A stretch of DNA of 64,000 nucleotides from NCBI RefSeq assembly GCF_001941975.2, contig NZ_CP146991.1:166501-230500 (forward strand), in the 5' to 3' direction. Below are positions 26,169 through 35,197 of the stretch, one piece after another. Below the pieces are notes generated by a model. That model made no database searches, was not told where the DNA came from, and saw only the letters and a program-made list of their open reading frames with translations. The stretch is from Sporomusa sphaeroides DSM 2875 (GTDB lineage Bacteria > Bacillota > Negativicutes > Sporomusales > Sporomusaceae). Each line of letters starts with the position of its first letter. Position 1 is the stretch's first letter. A program made the position numbers and the translations under genes.

Positions 26169-27719
26169 CTACTTGCTTAGGCCCATGGGTTCGGCGCGGA
26201 AGATGCGCTCATCCATGGTCTTTAATTCAGGAGAGATAATGGGCTTGAAGTCCATGTGGGCAAGAATGTCTTTTTCTAAATCTACGCCGGGGGCAATTTC
26301 GGTAAGCATCATTCCATCGGCGGTCAGTTCAAATACAGCCCGTTCGGTGATGAACATGACCGGTTGCTTTACTTTCTGGGCATAATGGCCGCTGAAGGTA
26401 ATCTGCTCAACATGCTCCAGGAATTTTTTGGCGCTGCCTTCATTGCGGATGACAAGTTTGCCGTCAGCCACCTCGATTTTCAGGCCGCCGGCGGTAAAGG
26501 TGCCACAGAAGAAAACACGTTTGGCATTTTGGGTAATATTGATGAAGCCACCGCAGCCGGCCACGCGGCCTTTGAATTTGCTGACATTGATATTGCCGTG
26601 CTTGTCGGTTTCGGCCAGCCCTAAAAATGCAAGGTCCAGACCGCCGCCGTCGTAGAAGTCAAACTGTTCAGGCTGGCTTATAATGGCTTCGGCGTTGATG
26701 GCGGCGCCAAAGCTCAGCCCGCCGGCCGGAACGCCGCCTACCGGACCTGCTTCTACCGTCAGTGTCAGGGTATCGCCGATACCTTCCTCATTAGCCACTA
26801 CGGCTACTCCTTCAGGGATGCCGATACCGAGGTTTACCTTGGCATCAGGAATTAGCTCCATAGCGGCACGGCGGGAAATAATCTTGCGTTCATTCAGCGG
26901 CAGGGGCGCAATGGCTGACAGCGGCACGCGGATTTCGCCGGAATAGGCGGGATTATACTGCTCGGCGAAGGTTTGCATATGCTGCGAGAGGTTATCGGTG
27001 ACAACAATATAGTCAACACTGATTCCCGGTATTTTTACCTGCATGGGAGGAATGCTGCCATTGGCTACAAGCCGTTCTACCTGGGCGATAACAATACCGC
27101 CGGAGCTTTTGGTTGCCTGGGCAACAGCCAATGCCTCCGAAACGCCGGCTTCGCGCTCAAGGGAAATATTGCCGCGTTCATCGGCACTTGTACCCCGGAT
27201 TAAGGCAACATCAACCGGGAAAGGCTTATACCAAAGCCATTCTTCGCCGCCAAGTTCAATGACTTCCACTATGTCTTCGGTGGTAACATCATTGATCTTG
27301 CCGCCTTCAACCCTGGGGTCGACAAAGGTATTTAGGCCCACCTTGGTTATTACGCCAGGCTTGCGCCCTGCTATGCTACGGAACCAATGGGTCAGAGTGC
27401 CTTGTGGCAGGTTATAGGCTTCTATTTTATTTTCGACAGCAAGCTTACCCAGTTTGGGTGCAAGGTTCCAGTGTCCGCCGACAGCCCGTTTCACCATACC
27501 TTCCCTGCCGAAGTGATTCAATCCACGGTCTTTGCCGTCGCCTTGTCCGGCGCAGTAAATCAGTGTCAGAGCTTTCGGGGCACCTTCTTCGACGAAGCGT
27601 TCTTCCAGAGCGCCGGTCAATGCTTCTGCGTGAGCATTGCCGACAAAACCGGTAGTAGCTACGGTAACTCCGTCCTTTACCAATTTTGCGGCTGCTTGGG
27701 CGCTAATTACTTTGGCCAT
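26169..27719 (-). CDS. Family I acyl-CoA:carboxylate CoA-transferase
   Basis: This 516-residue protein fuses the alpha and beta halves of a family I CoA-transferase, as in propionate CoA-transferase (Pct) and YdiF. The catalytic glutamate lies in [16 protein letters not shown] (about residue 326); a glycine-rich loop [17 protein letters not shown] follows. It activates a carboxylate by exchange with acetyl-CoA or another CoA-thioester. As first gene of the acyl-CoA operon it probably activates 3-hydroxybutyrate, crotonate, butyrate or acetoacetate. GAAGGAGAGTGGCATA precedes the ATG. A consensus sigma-54 promoter lies 44 bases upstream, on the same strand. Substrate is an inference from context. 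Confidence 0.9.
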   Translation of the reverse strand: MAKVISAQAAAKLVKDGVTVATTGFVGNAHAEALTGALEERFVEEGAPKALTLIYCAGQGDGKDRGLNHFGREGMVKRAVGGHWNLAPKLGKLAVENKIEAYNLPQGTLTHWFRSIAGRKPGVITKVGLNTFVDPRVEGGKINDVTTEDIVEVIELGGEEWLWYKPFPVDVALIRGTSADERGNISLEREAGVSEALAVAQATKSSGGIVIAQVERLVANGSIPPMQVKIPGISVDYIVVTDNLSQHMQTFAEQYNPAYSGEIRVPLSAIAPLPLNERKIISRRAAMELIPDAKVNLGIGIPEGVAVVANEEGIGDTLTLTVEAGPVGGVPAGGLSFGAAINAEAIISQPEQFDFYDGGGLDLAFLGLAETDKHGNINVSKFKGRVAGCGGFINITQNAKRVFFCGTFTAGGLKIEVADGKLVIRNEGSAKKFLEHVEQITFSGHYAQKVKQPVMFITERAVFELTADGMMLTEIAPGVDLEKDILAHMDFKPIISPELKTMDERIFRAEPMGLSK

Positions 27720-27762
27720 TATGCCACTCTCCTTCTTAAAAAGTATGTCAATTATGATTAAT

Positions 27763-27777
27763 GCAAAAAACGTGCCA
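27763..27777 (-). promoter_or_regulatory. Sigma-54 promoter of the acyl-CoA operon
   Basis: On the minus strand the sequence is TGGCACGTTTTTTGC, an exact match to the TGGCACG-N4-TTGC consensus with the GG and GC doublets ten bases apart. It is 44 bases upstream of the CoA-transferase start at 27719. Confidence 0.88.
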
Positions 27778-27851
27778 TTTATCTTTAAAGCTAAATAAAG
27801 CTTATACTGGCATGCCTTTTCCGGGGTAAAGGGAAGATCGGCGACAGAGTT

Positions 27852-27875
27852 ATGTGTTTACAAGCATAAACACAT
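27852..27875. promoter_or_regulatory. Palindrome, candidate activator site
   Basis: ATGTGTTTA and TAAACACAT enclose six bases. It lies about 75-110 bases upstream of the sigma-54 promoter at 27763-27777, a usual distance for an enhancer-binding-protein site. It also follows the end of the MCP-like gene and could be a hairpin ending that transcript, though no T-run is present. Confidence 0.45.
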
Positions 27876-27917
27876 GTCTAGTTTTCTGTACGTCAGTCTA
27901 TTACGTCCGGATGGTCG

Positions 27918-28751
27918 CTATTTGTCCAGGAACAGGCTGTCTGCGATGTTATCCAGTTGCTGTGCCATGCTGCTGAGTTGCTGCGCTGTGCTGGCGATGC
28001 TGGTGGTAGCTTCAGCTACCTGTAATAATACCTGGTGCATCTGTTCAATTTGCGAGTTGGAATTATGACTGTCTGTCTGAATGGTTTTTATGATGGTATC
28101 AATTTTCTTGATAGAATCAGCACTGCCGGCAGCCAGTTTGCGAATTTCCTCAGCCACAACTCCGAAGCCCCGTCCCTGCTCTCCCACCCGTGCGGCCTCG
28201 ATCGCCGCATTTAAGCCAAGTAAATTTGTTTGTGCCGCGATGTTGTGGATTAAGCGCAATACCTGGTCGCTTTCGTTTGTTCTGGCTGCAGACTCCAGTG
28301 AGACTTTTGTCAGTGTCTGGCTTACGGCTGACAGTTCCTGCGTTTGGGCTGAAATATTCTGGGTTGTTGTGGCAAGAACGCTGATGGCTGTTGCTAGCTG
28401 GGCTGCCATTTCTTTCAACGATTCCTGCCGGACTACTGTTTCCTGGAAGCAGGCGGCGCCAATCACTTCATGATTATCATTGAACAGCGGGACAGCAATC
28501 GCAATATAGGGCTGGCCGAATAACGCTTTATCACCCTTGATCATGACACGCCGGCGTTCATGTACCGCACGGTACACCGCACTGCCCGGCTTTAGCTCTG
28601 AGCCGACTTCCACTTGCAAATCCAATGTTTTACCAGGCTGATAAAACAGATACCTGTCTTTGCTGGTCAGACTTATGCCGATATCACCTGTGGCTAAATC
28701 CGCCAAATACGGAGTTAGCTTAATAAATTGCTCAATAATCGAAACTTCCAT
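27918..28751 (-). CDS. Soluble methyl-accepting chemotaxis-like protein
   Basis: The 277-residue protein has an N-terminal sensor-like domain (residues about 5-125) without transmembrane segments and a short C-terminal MCP signalling domain. The signalling hairpin tip is [37 protein letters not shown] (split in the sequence by no gaps), which contacts CheW and CheA. The N-terminal domain resembles small-molecule-binding GAF/cache-like domains of clostridial soluble MCPs. The start at 28751 follows AGAGGAACC; 20 extra codons exist upstream. Its position between the CoA-transferase and GntP genes suggests it senses a related metabolite, but that is a guess. Confidence 0.82.
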   Translation of the reverse strand: MEVSIIEQFIKLTPYLADLATGDIGISLTSKDRYLFYQPGKTLDLQVEVGSELKPGSAVYRAVHERRRVMIKGDKALFGQPYIAIAVPLFNDNHEVIGAACFQETVVRQESLKEMAAQLATAISVLATTTQNISAQTQELSAVSQTLTKVSLESAARTNESDQVLRLIHNIAAQTNLLGLNAAIEAARVGEQGRGFGVVAEEIRKLAAGSADSIKKIDTIIKTIQTDSHNSNSQIEQMHQVLLQVAEATTSIASTAQQLSSMAQQLDNIADSLFLDK

Positions 28752-28824
28752 AAGCGGTTCCTCTCTCGTTGTTTCTGATGCCGGTTGGCTGTGGTGCAAA
28801 CAGGGGGACATGCCCTGGTCAATT

Positions 28825-28857
28825 AAAAACCTGTGTTGCGAAACAACACAGGTTTTT
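28825..28857. terminator. Bidirectional terminator after the GntP permease
   Basis: AAAACCTGTGTTG and CAACACAGGTTTT enclose a CGAAA loop; T-runs on both strands. It ends the GntP transcript (minus strand). Confidence 0.88.
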
Positions 28858-28875
28858 AGTTTAACGCAGGAAAAC

Positions 28876-30276
28876 TTACAGCAGTCCGGTCATGGAGTGC
28901 AGCATAATGACAACAAACACCATCAGGGTTTTGAGACAGGTCAGGACAAAGATATCACCGTAAGAATCCTTATGAGTCAGACCGCATACGGCAAGCAGGG
29001 TAATTACAGCACCGTTATGGGGCAGAGTATCCATACCGCCTGAAGCCATAGAGGCAACCCGGTGCAGTATTTCCGGTGACATACCGATGGAATTTGCCCA
29101 TGCCAGCCAGTCTTTGGCCATTAAGTCTAAAGCGATAGACATACCACCAGAGGCAGAGCCGGTAACGCCGGCGAGGACATTGACTGTCACGGCTTCCGAT
29201 ACCAGCGGCGAACCGCCCACTTTAATGCTCATCAATGCACTGGAGATGGATTTGAAGCCTGAGAGCGAGGCAATAACATTGCCATAGCCTACTTCAGAAG
29301 CTGTATTCATGATGGCCAGGAGCGAGCCGATGGCACCGGCGTTGAGCGATTTTGCCAGCATGCTGCTTGAACCGAGGTTTCTGTAGCCTAAGACAATGGT
29401 CAAGCCAATACCGGAAACCAGGGCGATAATTAGAGACCAGATGCTGATAACATTTTTAACAGCAGGAGCAGTCATTGGCAGATTCATAGCTTTAAAAGGC
29501 TCAAGCATGGCTGGATTCCAGGTGAACATATTGGTCATAATAAAGTTAACTACAAGTACGGTTAACAGTGGCAGAACAGCCAGCTGCCAGGAAGGAAGCT
29601 TGGTATCTTCTTTAATTTCCGGTTCATTCAGGGTATGATTACCGTAGCCTTCACCTGCGGCAGCGGCTTTTTTACGGCGATACTCCAGCCAGGCAATACC
29701 AAACCCTAAGATGGCTACACCGCCGATAAGACCAAGAATGGGAGCGGCATAAATATTGGTGCCGAAAAAGTTGGTAGGAATAAGATTCTGGATTTGGGGT
29801 GTGCCGGGAATACTGTCCATAGTTGCAGTAAAGGCACCGAGGGCTATTGTGGCAGGCAGCAATCTTTTGGGGATATCGGCTTCCTTAAATAAGGCTGATG
29901 CAAAAGGATAGATAGCAAATACGACAACAAACAGGCTTACACCGCCATAGGTAAGCACGCAGCCTGCCAAAACAATGGAAAGAATGGCGCGTTCTTTACC
30001 CAGACTTTTAATAATAGCGTGGGCAATGCCTTTGGCTAAACCGGTGTCTTCCATCAGTTTCCCAAAAACGGCCCCAAGTAAGAAGACCGGGAAAAACGAT
30101 TTAATGTAGGTAACTGCTTTGGCCATAAATAATTCAGTATAGGCCGGCATAAGGGCCAGGCCTGACAGTGAAGCTGCCAGTAATGCAAAAACCGGCGCAA
30201 ACAAGATTACGGAAAAACCACGGTATGCAAAGAACATAAGGAGAAATAAACTGAGGAGAATGCCTATTACTTCCAT
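28876..30276 (-). CDS. GntP-family permease
   Basis: A 466-residue polytopic membrane protein of the GntP family (gluconate/hydroxybutyrate permeases), with about twelve hydrophobic segments, for example [20 protein letters not shown] near the N-terminus and the conserved [20 protein letters not shown] after it. The C-terminal half has [20 protein letters not shown], a family hallmark. Members carry gluconate, D-serine or 3-hydroxybutyrate by proton symport. Its own sigma-54 promoter (30381-30398) ties it to the acyl-CoA operon, so 3-hydroxybutyrate or a related C4 acid is the most plausible substrate. TTAGGAGGTTAATTAA precedes the ATG. Monocistronic: terminator follows. Confidence 0.88.
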   Translation of the reverse strand: MEVIGILLSLFLLMFFAYRGFSVILFAPVFALLAASLSGLALMPAYTELFMAKAVTYIKSFFPVFLLGAVFGKLMEDTGLAKGIAHAIIKSLGKERAILSIVLAGCVLTYGGVSLFVVVFAIYPFASALFKEADIPKRLLPATIALGAFTATMDSIPGTPQIQNLIPTNFFGTNIYAAPILGLIGGVAILGFGIAWLEYRRKKAAAAGEGYGNHTLNEPEIKEDTKLPSWQLAVLPLLTVLVVNFIMTNMFTWNPAMLEPFKAMNLPMTAPAVKNVISIWSLIIALVSGIGLTIVLGYRNLGSSSMLAKSLNAGAIGSLLAIMNTASEVGYGNVIASLSGFKSISSALMSIKVGGSPLVSEAVTVNVLAGVTGSASGGMSIALDLMAKDWLAWANSIGMSPEILHRVASMASGGMDTLPHNGAVITLLAVCGLTHKDSYGDIFVLTCLKTLMVFVVIMLHSMTGLL

Positions 30277-30380
30277 TTAATTAACCTCCTAAAAAATTTA
30301 GAATGTGTTTTCTCTATGCTCATGCTGTTGAAGCTGCGAGCGAGCCTCCTCTCCTGGTGATATGTGTTCGATTATTTTAT

Positions 30381-30398
30381 AAGCAAGTATTGTGCCAA
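30381..30398 (-). promoter_or_regulatory. Sigma-54 promoter of the GntP permease
   Basis: The minus strand reads TTGGCACAATACTTGCTT. The GG and GC doublets are ten bases apart, as required for a -24/-12 promoter. The GntP start codon is 105 bases downstream. Confidence 0.85.
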
Positions 30399-30698
30399 TA
30401 GGAAGAAATGTTGAAATTAAGAGTAAAGTAAGTATTTTCTGTATAAATTAGCAGGGTAAGGGGAGTGCGTGTCTATTTGTAGGGAGGAGTGGGTGTTTAT
30501 AATAATAGACAATGTGTATATGAAGTAAGACAGGCAGTGCGCAGTTTTGTGCCGTCGTCGTTTGCCGGCAGTGACTTGTCAAGTATGAGTATAGTTATTC
30601 CCACTATAATTATTTTCAACCAAAAGATTGGGCTGTGGGAGGAATTGATACAGCTGCTCAGGCCGATTGGTTTCGTTCTGCTTTCCCGCTTCTGAGTG

Positions 30699-30715
30699 TT
30701 GGCATGTTTTATGCA
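30699..30715 (+). promoter_or_regulatory. Sigma-54 promoter of the SDR reductase
   Basis: TTGGCATGTTTTATGCA has the GG and GC doublets ten bases apart and matches the -24/-12 consensus except for CAT in place of CAC. The SDR gene starts 71 bases downstream. Between this promoter and the divergent one at 30381 lie 300 bp with no gene, the likely place for activator binding; a TATAGT/ACTATA inverted repeat is at about 30590-30610. Confidence 0.75.
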
Positions 30716-30785
30716 GTACAATGTAGCTGGAAGCTCGAACACTATTGTGTCCTGGAGGGTCTATTTTTAGAAGGAGGTATTTCTA

Positions 30786-31526
30786 ATGAGAGGTTTAGAA
30801 GACAAAGTTGTAATTATTACCGGAGCTGCCAGCGGGATTGGCAAAGCGACCGCACTGCGGTTTGCCGAAGAGGGTGCAAATGTTGTTGTCGCCGATTTTG
30901 CCGACGGCACAGCTACGGTTAAAGAAGTGACTGAAAAGGGTGCGCAAGCCATCTATGTTCAGGTTAATGTTACTGATCCGGAAAGTGTCAGGACTATGAC
31001 AGCCAAAACCATAGAGGCATTTGGTAAAATAGACATACTGATTAACAATGCGGGCATTACTAAAGACGCAATGATGAAAAAGATGACCAAAGAAGTATGG
31101 GATGCTGTAATAGATGTAAATTTGACAGGTGTGTTCAATTGCACTTCGGCAGTACTGCCATATATGCTTGAGCGGCAAGCGGGAGTGGTGCTTACTGCTT
31201 CTTCGGTTGTAGGTATATATGGTAACCTGGGCCAAACGAACTATGCGGCCACCAAATGGGGCGTTATTGGCATGACTAAATCGTGGGCAAAAGAAATGGC
31301 GAAAAACGGCCTGCGTTTTAATTGTGTGGCACCAGGCTTTATTGGCACCGACATGGTCAAGAAGATTCCGGAGCAGGTGCTGCAGGACAAAATATTAGTA
31401 AAGGTGCCTGCCGGACGCTTGGGTGAACCGGAGGAAATTGCCGCCGCTTTTGCCTTTTTAGCCTCAGATGATGCCAAATTTATCAATGGAACAGTACTGA
31501 GTGTCGACGGAGCTTGTACCCTATAA
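30786..31526 (+). CDS. Short-chain dehydrogenase, acetoacetyl-CoA/3-oxoacyl reductase type
   Basis: The 246-residue SDR has the cofactor loop VIITGAASGIGKATALRFAE, the NNAG motif (DILINNAGITKD), and catalytic Ser-Tyr-Lys in LTASSVVGIYGNLGQTNYAATKWG. It belongs to the FabG/PhaB group, which reduces 3-oxoacyl-ACP or acetoacetyl-CoA to the (R)-3-hydroxy form. Its sigma-54 promoter and position beside the acyl-CoA genes suggest (R)-3-hydroxybutyryl-CoA or (R)-3-hydroxybutyrate as substrate, not housekeeping fatty acid synthesis. AGAAGGAGGTATTTCTA precedes the ATG. Single-gene unit with a terminator. Confidence 0.88.
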   Translation: MRGLEDKVVIITGAASGIGKATALRFAEEGANVVVADFADGTATVKEVTEKGAQAIYVQVNVTDPESVRTMTAKTIEAFGKIDILINNAGITKDAMMKKMTKEVWDAVIDVNLTGVFNCTSAVLPYMLERQAGVVLTASSVVGIYGNLGQTNYAATKWGVIGMTKSWAKEMAKNGLRFNCVAPGFIGTDMVKKIPEQVLQDKILVKVPAGRLGEPEEIAAAFAFLASDDAKFINGTVLSVDGACTL

Positions 31527-31581
31527 CAGTAGTACTGTGAGATAGCTGTAGCACGTGATCAACCGCTATTGTCCCCAACAG

Positions 31582-31621
31582 GTGATAACGAGGAATGTCT
31601 GCATTCTTCGTTATCACTTTT
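31582..31621 (+). terminator. Intrinsic terminator of the SDR gene
   Basis: GTGATAACGAGGAATG pairs with CATTCTTCGTTATCAC, followed by TTTT. Confidence 0.88.
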
Positions 31622-31627
31622 GCATAA

Positions 31628-31778
31628 TTTATCCTGAGGCTAACCTGCTCTAAGGCTCCCGGCTTCTGCAAGCGGGAGTTATGCCCTGCGGGCACAGGCG
31701 AGCGGCCAAGTCCCTGGAAGTTGGGCGACTAACCTTCAGCTGGGATTAAAACCACACCTGAAGCTAAGTCTGCTTTAG
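31628..31778 (+). repeat. Dispersed repeat family A, copy 2
   Basis: Starts TTTATCCTGAGGCTAAC, ends GAAGCTAAGTCTGCTTTAG. It is a more diverged copy with the GCTCCCGGCTT hairpin, the GCCCTGCGGGCACAGGCGAG segment shared with copy 3, and the second hairpin around CTTCAGCTGGG. It fills most of the gap between the SDR gene and the sigma-54 activator; the rest of the gap (to 31882) shows nothing else. Confidence 0.72.
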
Positions 31779-31882
31779 TTTCTGACAAAATCCTTGCTGA
31801 GGAGACTTTGCTATAGACACTAACAGGATAGCGCTCTATAATTGTCCTTGATAGACACATTGTAGAAACAGGAGGTCTCGGA

Positions 31883-33649
31883 ATGCAAAAACAGGAAGAG
31901 GGTCGTCGGCCGAAAGCATTCTTGTCGACCGATATGGCGGAGATGCAGGCTGTGCTTGATTCTGTCTGCAATGGGGTAGTCGTAGTTAATCACCATGGTA
32001 TTGTGACATTTTTTAATACTGCCGCCGAGACGATTAGCGGGCTGGAAGCCAAAAATGTCATTGGTCAAATGGTAGATGACGTAATTCCTAATACAGGTCT
32101 CATCCGTGTCATGGAAACTGGTCTGCCAGAGGTCAATCAACGTCAATTTATTGGAAAATGTGAAGTGCTGACCAACCGTACCCCGATTATTAAAGATGGC
32201 ATGCTTGTCGGTGCGGTTGGGATTTTTCAGGATATTACCGAATTTAACGAAGTAGTGACTCAGCTTGAAGATATAAAAAGGCTTAAGAGTACTCTGGAAT
32301 CCATTATGGAAAGTATGCATGAAGGTATTGTGGTCGTCGATAAGACGGGGCATATTACCATGCTGAATAAAGCCTATAGCGAATTTCTGGCTGTTGACCC
32401 TAAAGCGGTGGTGGGCAAGCATGTGGCTGATGTTATTGAAAATACCAGAATGCATCTTGTGGCTCAGGAAGGTAAAGCCGAAGTTACAGATATCCAGAAA
32501 ATTAAAGATAATACTTGTATTGTTACCAGAATTCCCATTGTTAAAGATGGCGAAATTATCGGTGCTGTCGGTAATGTGGTATTTAAAGATATAAGAGAAC
32601 TGAAATCTTTGGCCGGGAAGCTCCATAAACTGGAATCTGAGCTGGAGTATTATAAAGAAGAGTTGTTTAAGGCGTATGGCGGCAAGTTTACGTTTGAGAG
32701 TATTATTGGCAACAGCCAGCAGATGAAATGGCTGCGGGATGTGGCCGGCAAAGCTGCTAAAGGTACATCCACTGTCCTGATCTTAGGAGAAAGCGGTACA
32801 GGCAAGGAATTGTTTGCTCATGCAGTACATAACGCGAGCCGGCGGCGGCAAGGGCCGTTTATTAAGGTCAATTGTGCAGCTTTGCCGGAAAATCTACTGG
32901 AGGCCGAATTATTCGGCTATGAAGAAGGTGCCTTTACCGGTGCGCGTAAAGGCGGAAAACCCGGTAAATTTGAACTGGCTAACGGCGGGACAATCTTCCT
33001 GGACGAAATTGGTGAAATGCCGCTGGCTATGCAGGTCAAACTCCTGCGGGTGCTGCAGGAACGGGAATTGGAACGTTTGGGCGCAACCAAGACGATAAAA
33101 TTGGATATTCGTGTTATTGCTGCCACCAACCGTGATCTGGAAGCAATGATCGAGCAGAACCAATTCCGTCAGGATCTGTATTACCGTTTGAATATATTTA
33201 CCCTTCAAATTCCGCCCCTTAGAGAACGAACTGAGGATATTCCCTTATTGTGTCAGATGCTGCTTAAGAAAATTCGCAACCAGATTGAGCATTGGGTGGA
33301 AGGCGTAACCCCGGAGGCCATGGCTTTATTAATGCAATATAACTGGCCGGGAAATGTCCGCGAATTGGAAAATGTGCTTGAGCGGGTCATTAATTTGATG
33401 GATGATGAGACCATGATTGCGCCTGAACATCTGCCGTCTATGCTTAAGAAGCTAAACAGAACTACGGCCAAAGACGAGGATGGAGATGGGGCCCATGAGT
33501 TAGCCGACATAAAAGATGATGCCGAAAAACAGGCAATAATGAGGGCGCTGACTGCAGCGGAGGGGAATAAGAGTAAGGCGGCAAGGCTGCTTGGCATTCA
33601 TAGATCAGGGTTTTATCAAAAATTGCAGAAGTATAATCTCTTAAAATAA
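31883..33649 (+). CDS. Two-PAS sigma-54-dependent transcriptional activator
   Basis: The 588-residue protein has two PAS domains (about residues 20-125 and 140-245), a coiled linker, a central AAA+ domain and a C-terminal Fis-type HTH. Walker A is GESGTGKE (302-309), the sigma-54-contacting loop is GAFTGA (349-354), Walker B is [13 protein letters not shown], and the HTH is [20 protein letters not shown]. No receiver or GAF domain is present, so the PAS domains probably sense a small ligand or redox state. AGGAGGTCTCGGA precedes the ATG. It follows the SDR gene and is the obvious activator of the three -24/-12 promoters at 27763, 30381 and 30699. Confidence 0.93.
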   Translation: MQKQEEGRRPKAFLSTDMAEMQAVLDSVCNGVVVVNHHGIVTFFNTAAETISGLEAKNVIGQMVDDVIPNTGLIRVMETGLPEVNQRQFIGKCEVLTNRTPIIKDGMLVGAVGIFQDITEFNEVVTQLEDIKRLKSTLESIMESMHEGIVVVDKTGHITMLNKAYSEFLAVDPKAVVGKHVADVIENTRMHLVAQEGKAEVTDIQKIKDNTCIVTRIPIVKDGEIIGAVGNVVFKDIRELKSLAGKLHKLESELEYYKEELFKAYGGKFTFESIIGNSQQMKWLRDVAGKAAKGTSTVLILGESGTGKELFAHAVHNASRRRQGPFIKVNCAALPENLLEAELFGYEEGAFTGARKGGKPGKFELANGGTIFLDEIGEMPLAMQVKLLRVLQERELERLGATKTIKLDIRVIAATNRDLEAMIEQNQFRQDLYYRLNIFTLQIPPLRERTEDIPLLCQMLLKKIRNQIEHWVEGVTPEAMALLMQYNWPGNVRELENVLERVINLMDDETMIAPEHLPSMLKKLNRTTAKDEDGDGAHELADIKDDAEKQAIMRALTAAEGNKSKAARLLGIHRSGFYQKLQKYNLLK

Positions 33650-33737
33650 AAAATATATATAGTTACCAGCAGGGCTGTAGCTAGCAAGAGTGAATAAGTC
33701 AGAGAAGATGAATATGTTTTCTGGCTTATTTTTGTAC

Positions 33738-33824
33738 CAATAGAAAGTATAATCTTCTTAAAGAACCGGGCCAGCAGCGACTTTTGCCGTCGCCAAAGGC
33801 TCGGCGCAAGCCGTATTTTTTTTT
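33738..33824 (+). repeat. Dispersed repeat family B, copy 3
   Basis: AATAGAAAGTATAATCTTCT at the left, CAGCGACTTTTGCCGTCGCC in the middle, then GGCTCGGCGCAAGCCGTATT and a long T-run just before corA. It matches copies 2 and 5 closely in the right half. Confidence 0.75.
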
Positions 33825-33838
33825 GTATGGGGTGGATT

Positions 33839-34909
33839 ATGGCGAGACTAGCGAAAAATTTGGCTTCCAAGGTTGGCTTACCGCCAGGGACCTTACTGTA
33901 TTTTGGTGATACCCGTACCGATAAAGCGCATATTACTGTGCTGAATTATAACAGTGATGCGGTTACCGAAATAAATGATGTTGCGATAGCTGATTTGGCG
34001 CAACTGGTGGAAAGGCCCGGTGTAACCTGGATCCATGTACAGGGTCTTACCTCTCATGCCGTCGAGGGCATTGGCCGCCAGTTTGCCATTCATCCGCTGG
34101 TGCTGGAGGATATTTTGCATACCAATCAACGCCCTAAGCTTGGCGATTATGGCGAGTATTTGTGTGTAATCGTGAAATCGCTGGCAATAACAGCCTGGGA
34201 AGCAGATTATAAGGATGAGCAGGTCAGTTTTATTTTAGGGCCTAATTATGTAATTTCTTTCATGGAAAGTCTGCCTGGCGATAAGGATGTGTTATCCAAC
34301 GTCTCTGAGCGGATTAAGAACCAGCGGGGTAAGATTTGCCGGCTGGGAGCAGATTATTTGTTCTATGCTTTGCTTGACTGTGTGGTTGACCATTATTTTT
34401 TGCTGCTTGAACATTTAGGAGAAAAAATTGAAATTCTCGAAGATGAAATTGCCGTTCAGCCGCGGCCTGAGTTATTACATGAACTGCATGCGCTTAAACA
34501 TGACCTGCTGTTTATGCGCAAAGCGGTATGGCCTGTGCGGGAATTAGTCAGCGCCCTGGAGCGGGGGCGGGCTTCCCACATTCAGGAAGCAACCTTTATT
34601 TATTTGCGGGATGTCTATGACCATGTAATTCAGGTAATTGAGACGGTTGAGATTTACCGGGATATGTTGTCAGGCATGCTGGATATTTATTTATCAACCA
34701 TTAGCAACAGAATGAGTGAGGTCATGAAAATGCTGACAATTATCTCGACCATTTTCATTCCGCTTACCTTTATTGCCGGAGTATATGGTATGAATTTTGA
34801 ATATATGCCCGAACTCCGGTGGGAATACGGTTATTTCCTGATTCTATCGGTTATGCTGGCAATGGGCTTGCTGATGGTTTGTTTTTTCCGCAAAAAGCGC
34901 TGGTTGTGA
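33839..34909 (+). CDS. corA: CorA-family magnesium/cobalt transporter
   Basis: This 356-residue protein has a long cytoplasmic N-terminal domain and two C-terminal transmembrane helices. The CorA signature YGMNF lies between them in FIAGVYGMNFEYMPELRWEYGYF, as the selectivity loop. It forms pentameric channels for Mg2+ and other divalent ions. The start is placed at ATG 33839 (MARLAKNLA), which has GGGGTGGATT ahead of it; four further codons upstream are open. A family B repeat lies immediately before the gene. No operon partner is evident. Confidence 0.92.
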   Translation: MARLAKNLASKVGLPPGTLLYFGDTRTDKAHITVLNYNSDAVTEINDVAIADLAQLVERPGVTWIHVQGLTSHAVEGIGRQFAIHPLVLEDILHTNQRPKLGDYGEYLCVIVKSLAITAWEADYKDEQVSFILGPNYVISFMESLPGDKDVLSNVSERIKNQRGKICRLGADYLFYALLDCVVDHYFLLLEHLGEKIEILEDEIAVQPRPELLHELHALKHDLLFMRKAVWPVRELVSALERGRASHIQEATFIYLRDVYDHVIQVIETVEIYRDMLSGMLDIYLSTISNRMSEVMKMLTIISTIFIPLTFIAGVYGMNFEYMPELRWEYGYFLILSVMLAMGLLMVCFFRKKRWL

Positions 34910-34960
34910 GCGGGGCGGGGTTAAAATCGTGGTACCCGGCGGCGCTTCGGCCTGGCGATT

Positions 34961-35089
34961 ATGCTGCCGGCAGTCACTCTTGACTTACCTGCTGCAAAAA
35001 ATGTAAAATTATATTATAGAAATCCTGTGATTGTTTACCATGGCAGACACGGTTATCAGGCATATATAGTGACCAAATACAGTAAATAA
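34961..35089 (+). CDS. Possible 42-residue peptide or gene remnant
   Basis: The frame from ATG 34961 encodes a short peptide ending YHGRHGYQAYIVTKYSK, with protein-like composition, and its stop codon abuts the terminator hairpin at 35088. There is no ribosome binding site. It may be the tail of a lost gene. Nothing else is visible between corA and the DegS-like gene. Confidence 0.25.
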   Translation: MLPAVTLDLPAAKNVKLYYRNPVIVYHGRHGYQAYIVTKYSK

Positions 35090-35118
35090 AAGAGGGGGGA
35101 AGCTTCGCCCTCTTTTTT
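35088..35118 (+). terminator. Intrinsic terminator
   Basis: AAAAGAGGG and CCCTCTTTTTT form a stem around GGGAAGCTTCG. It may end the corA transcript. Confidence 0.75.
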
Positions 35119-35197
35119 GGTGTATGTTGCTTCAGCAGGGATTGTACTGAGTATGGTGACTTGCCCCTAGTATTTGTAAAGCAAGAGTGGTGACAGA

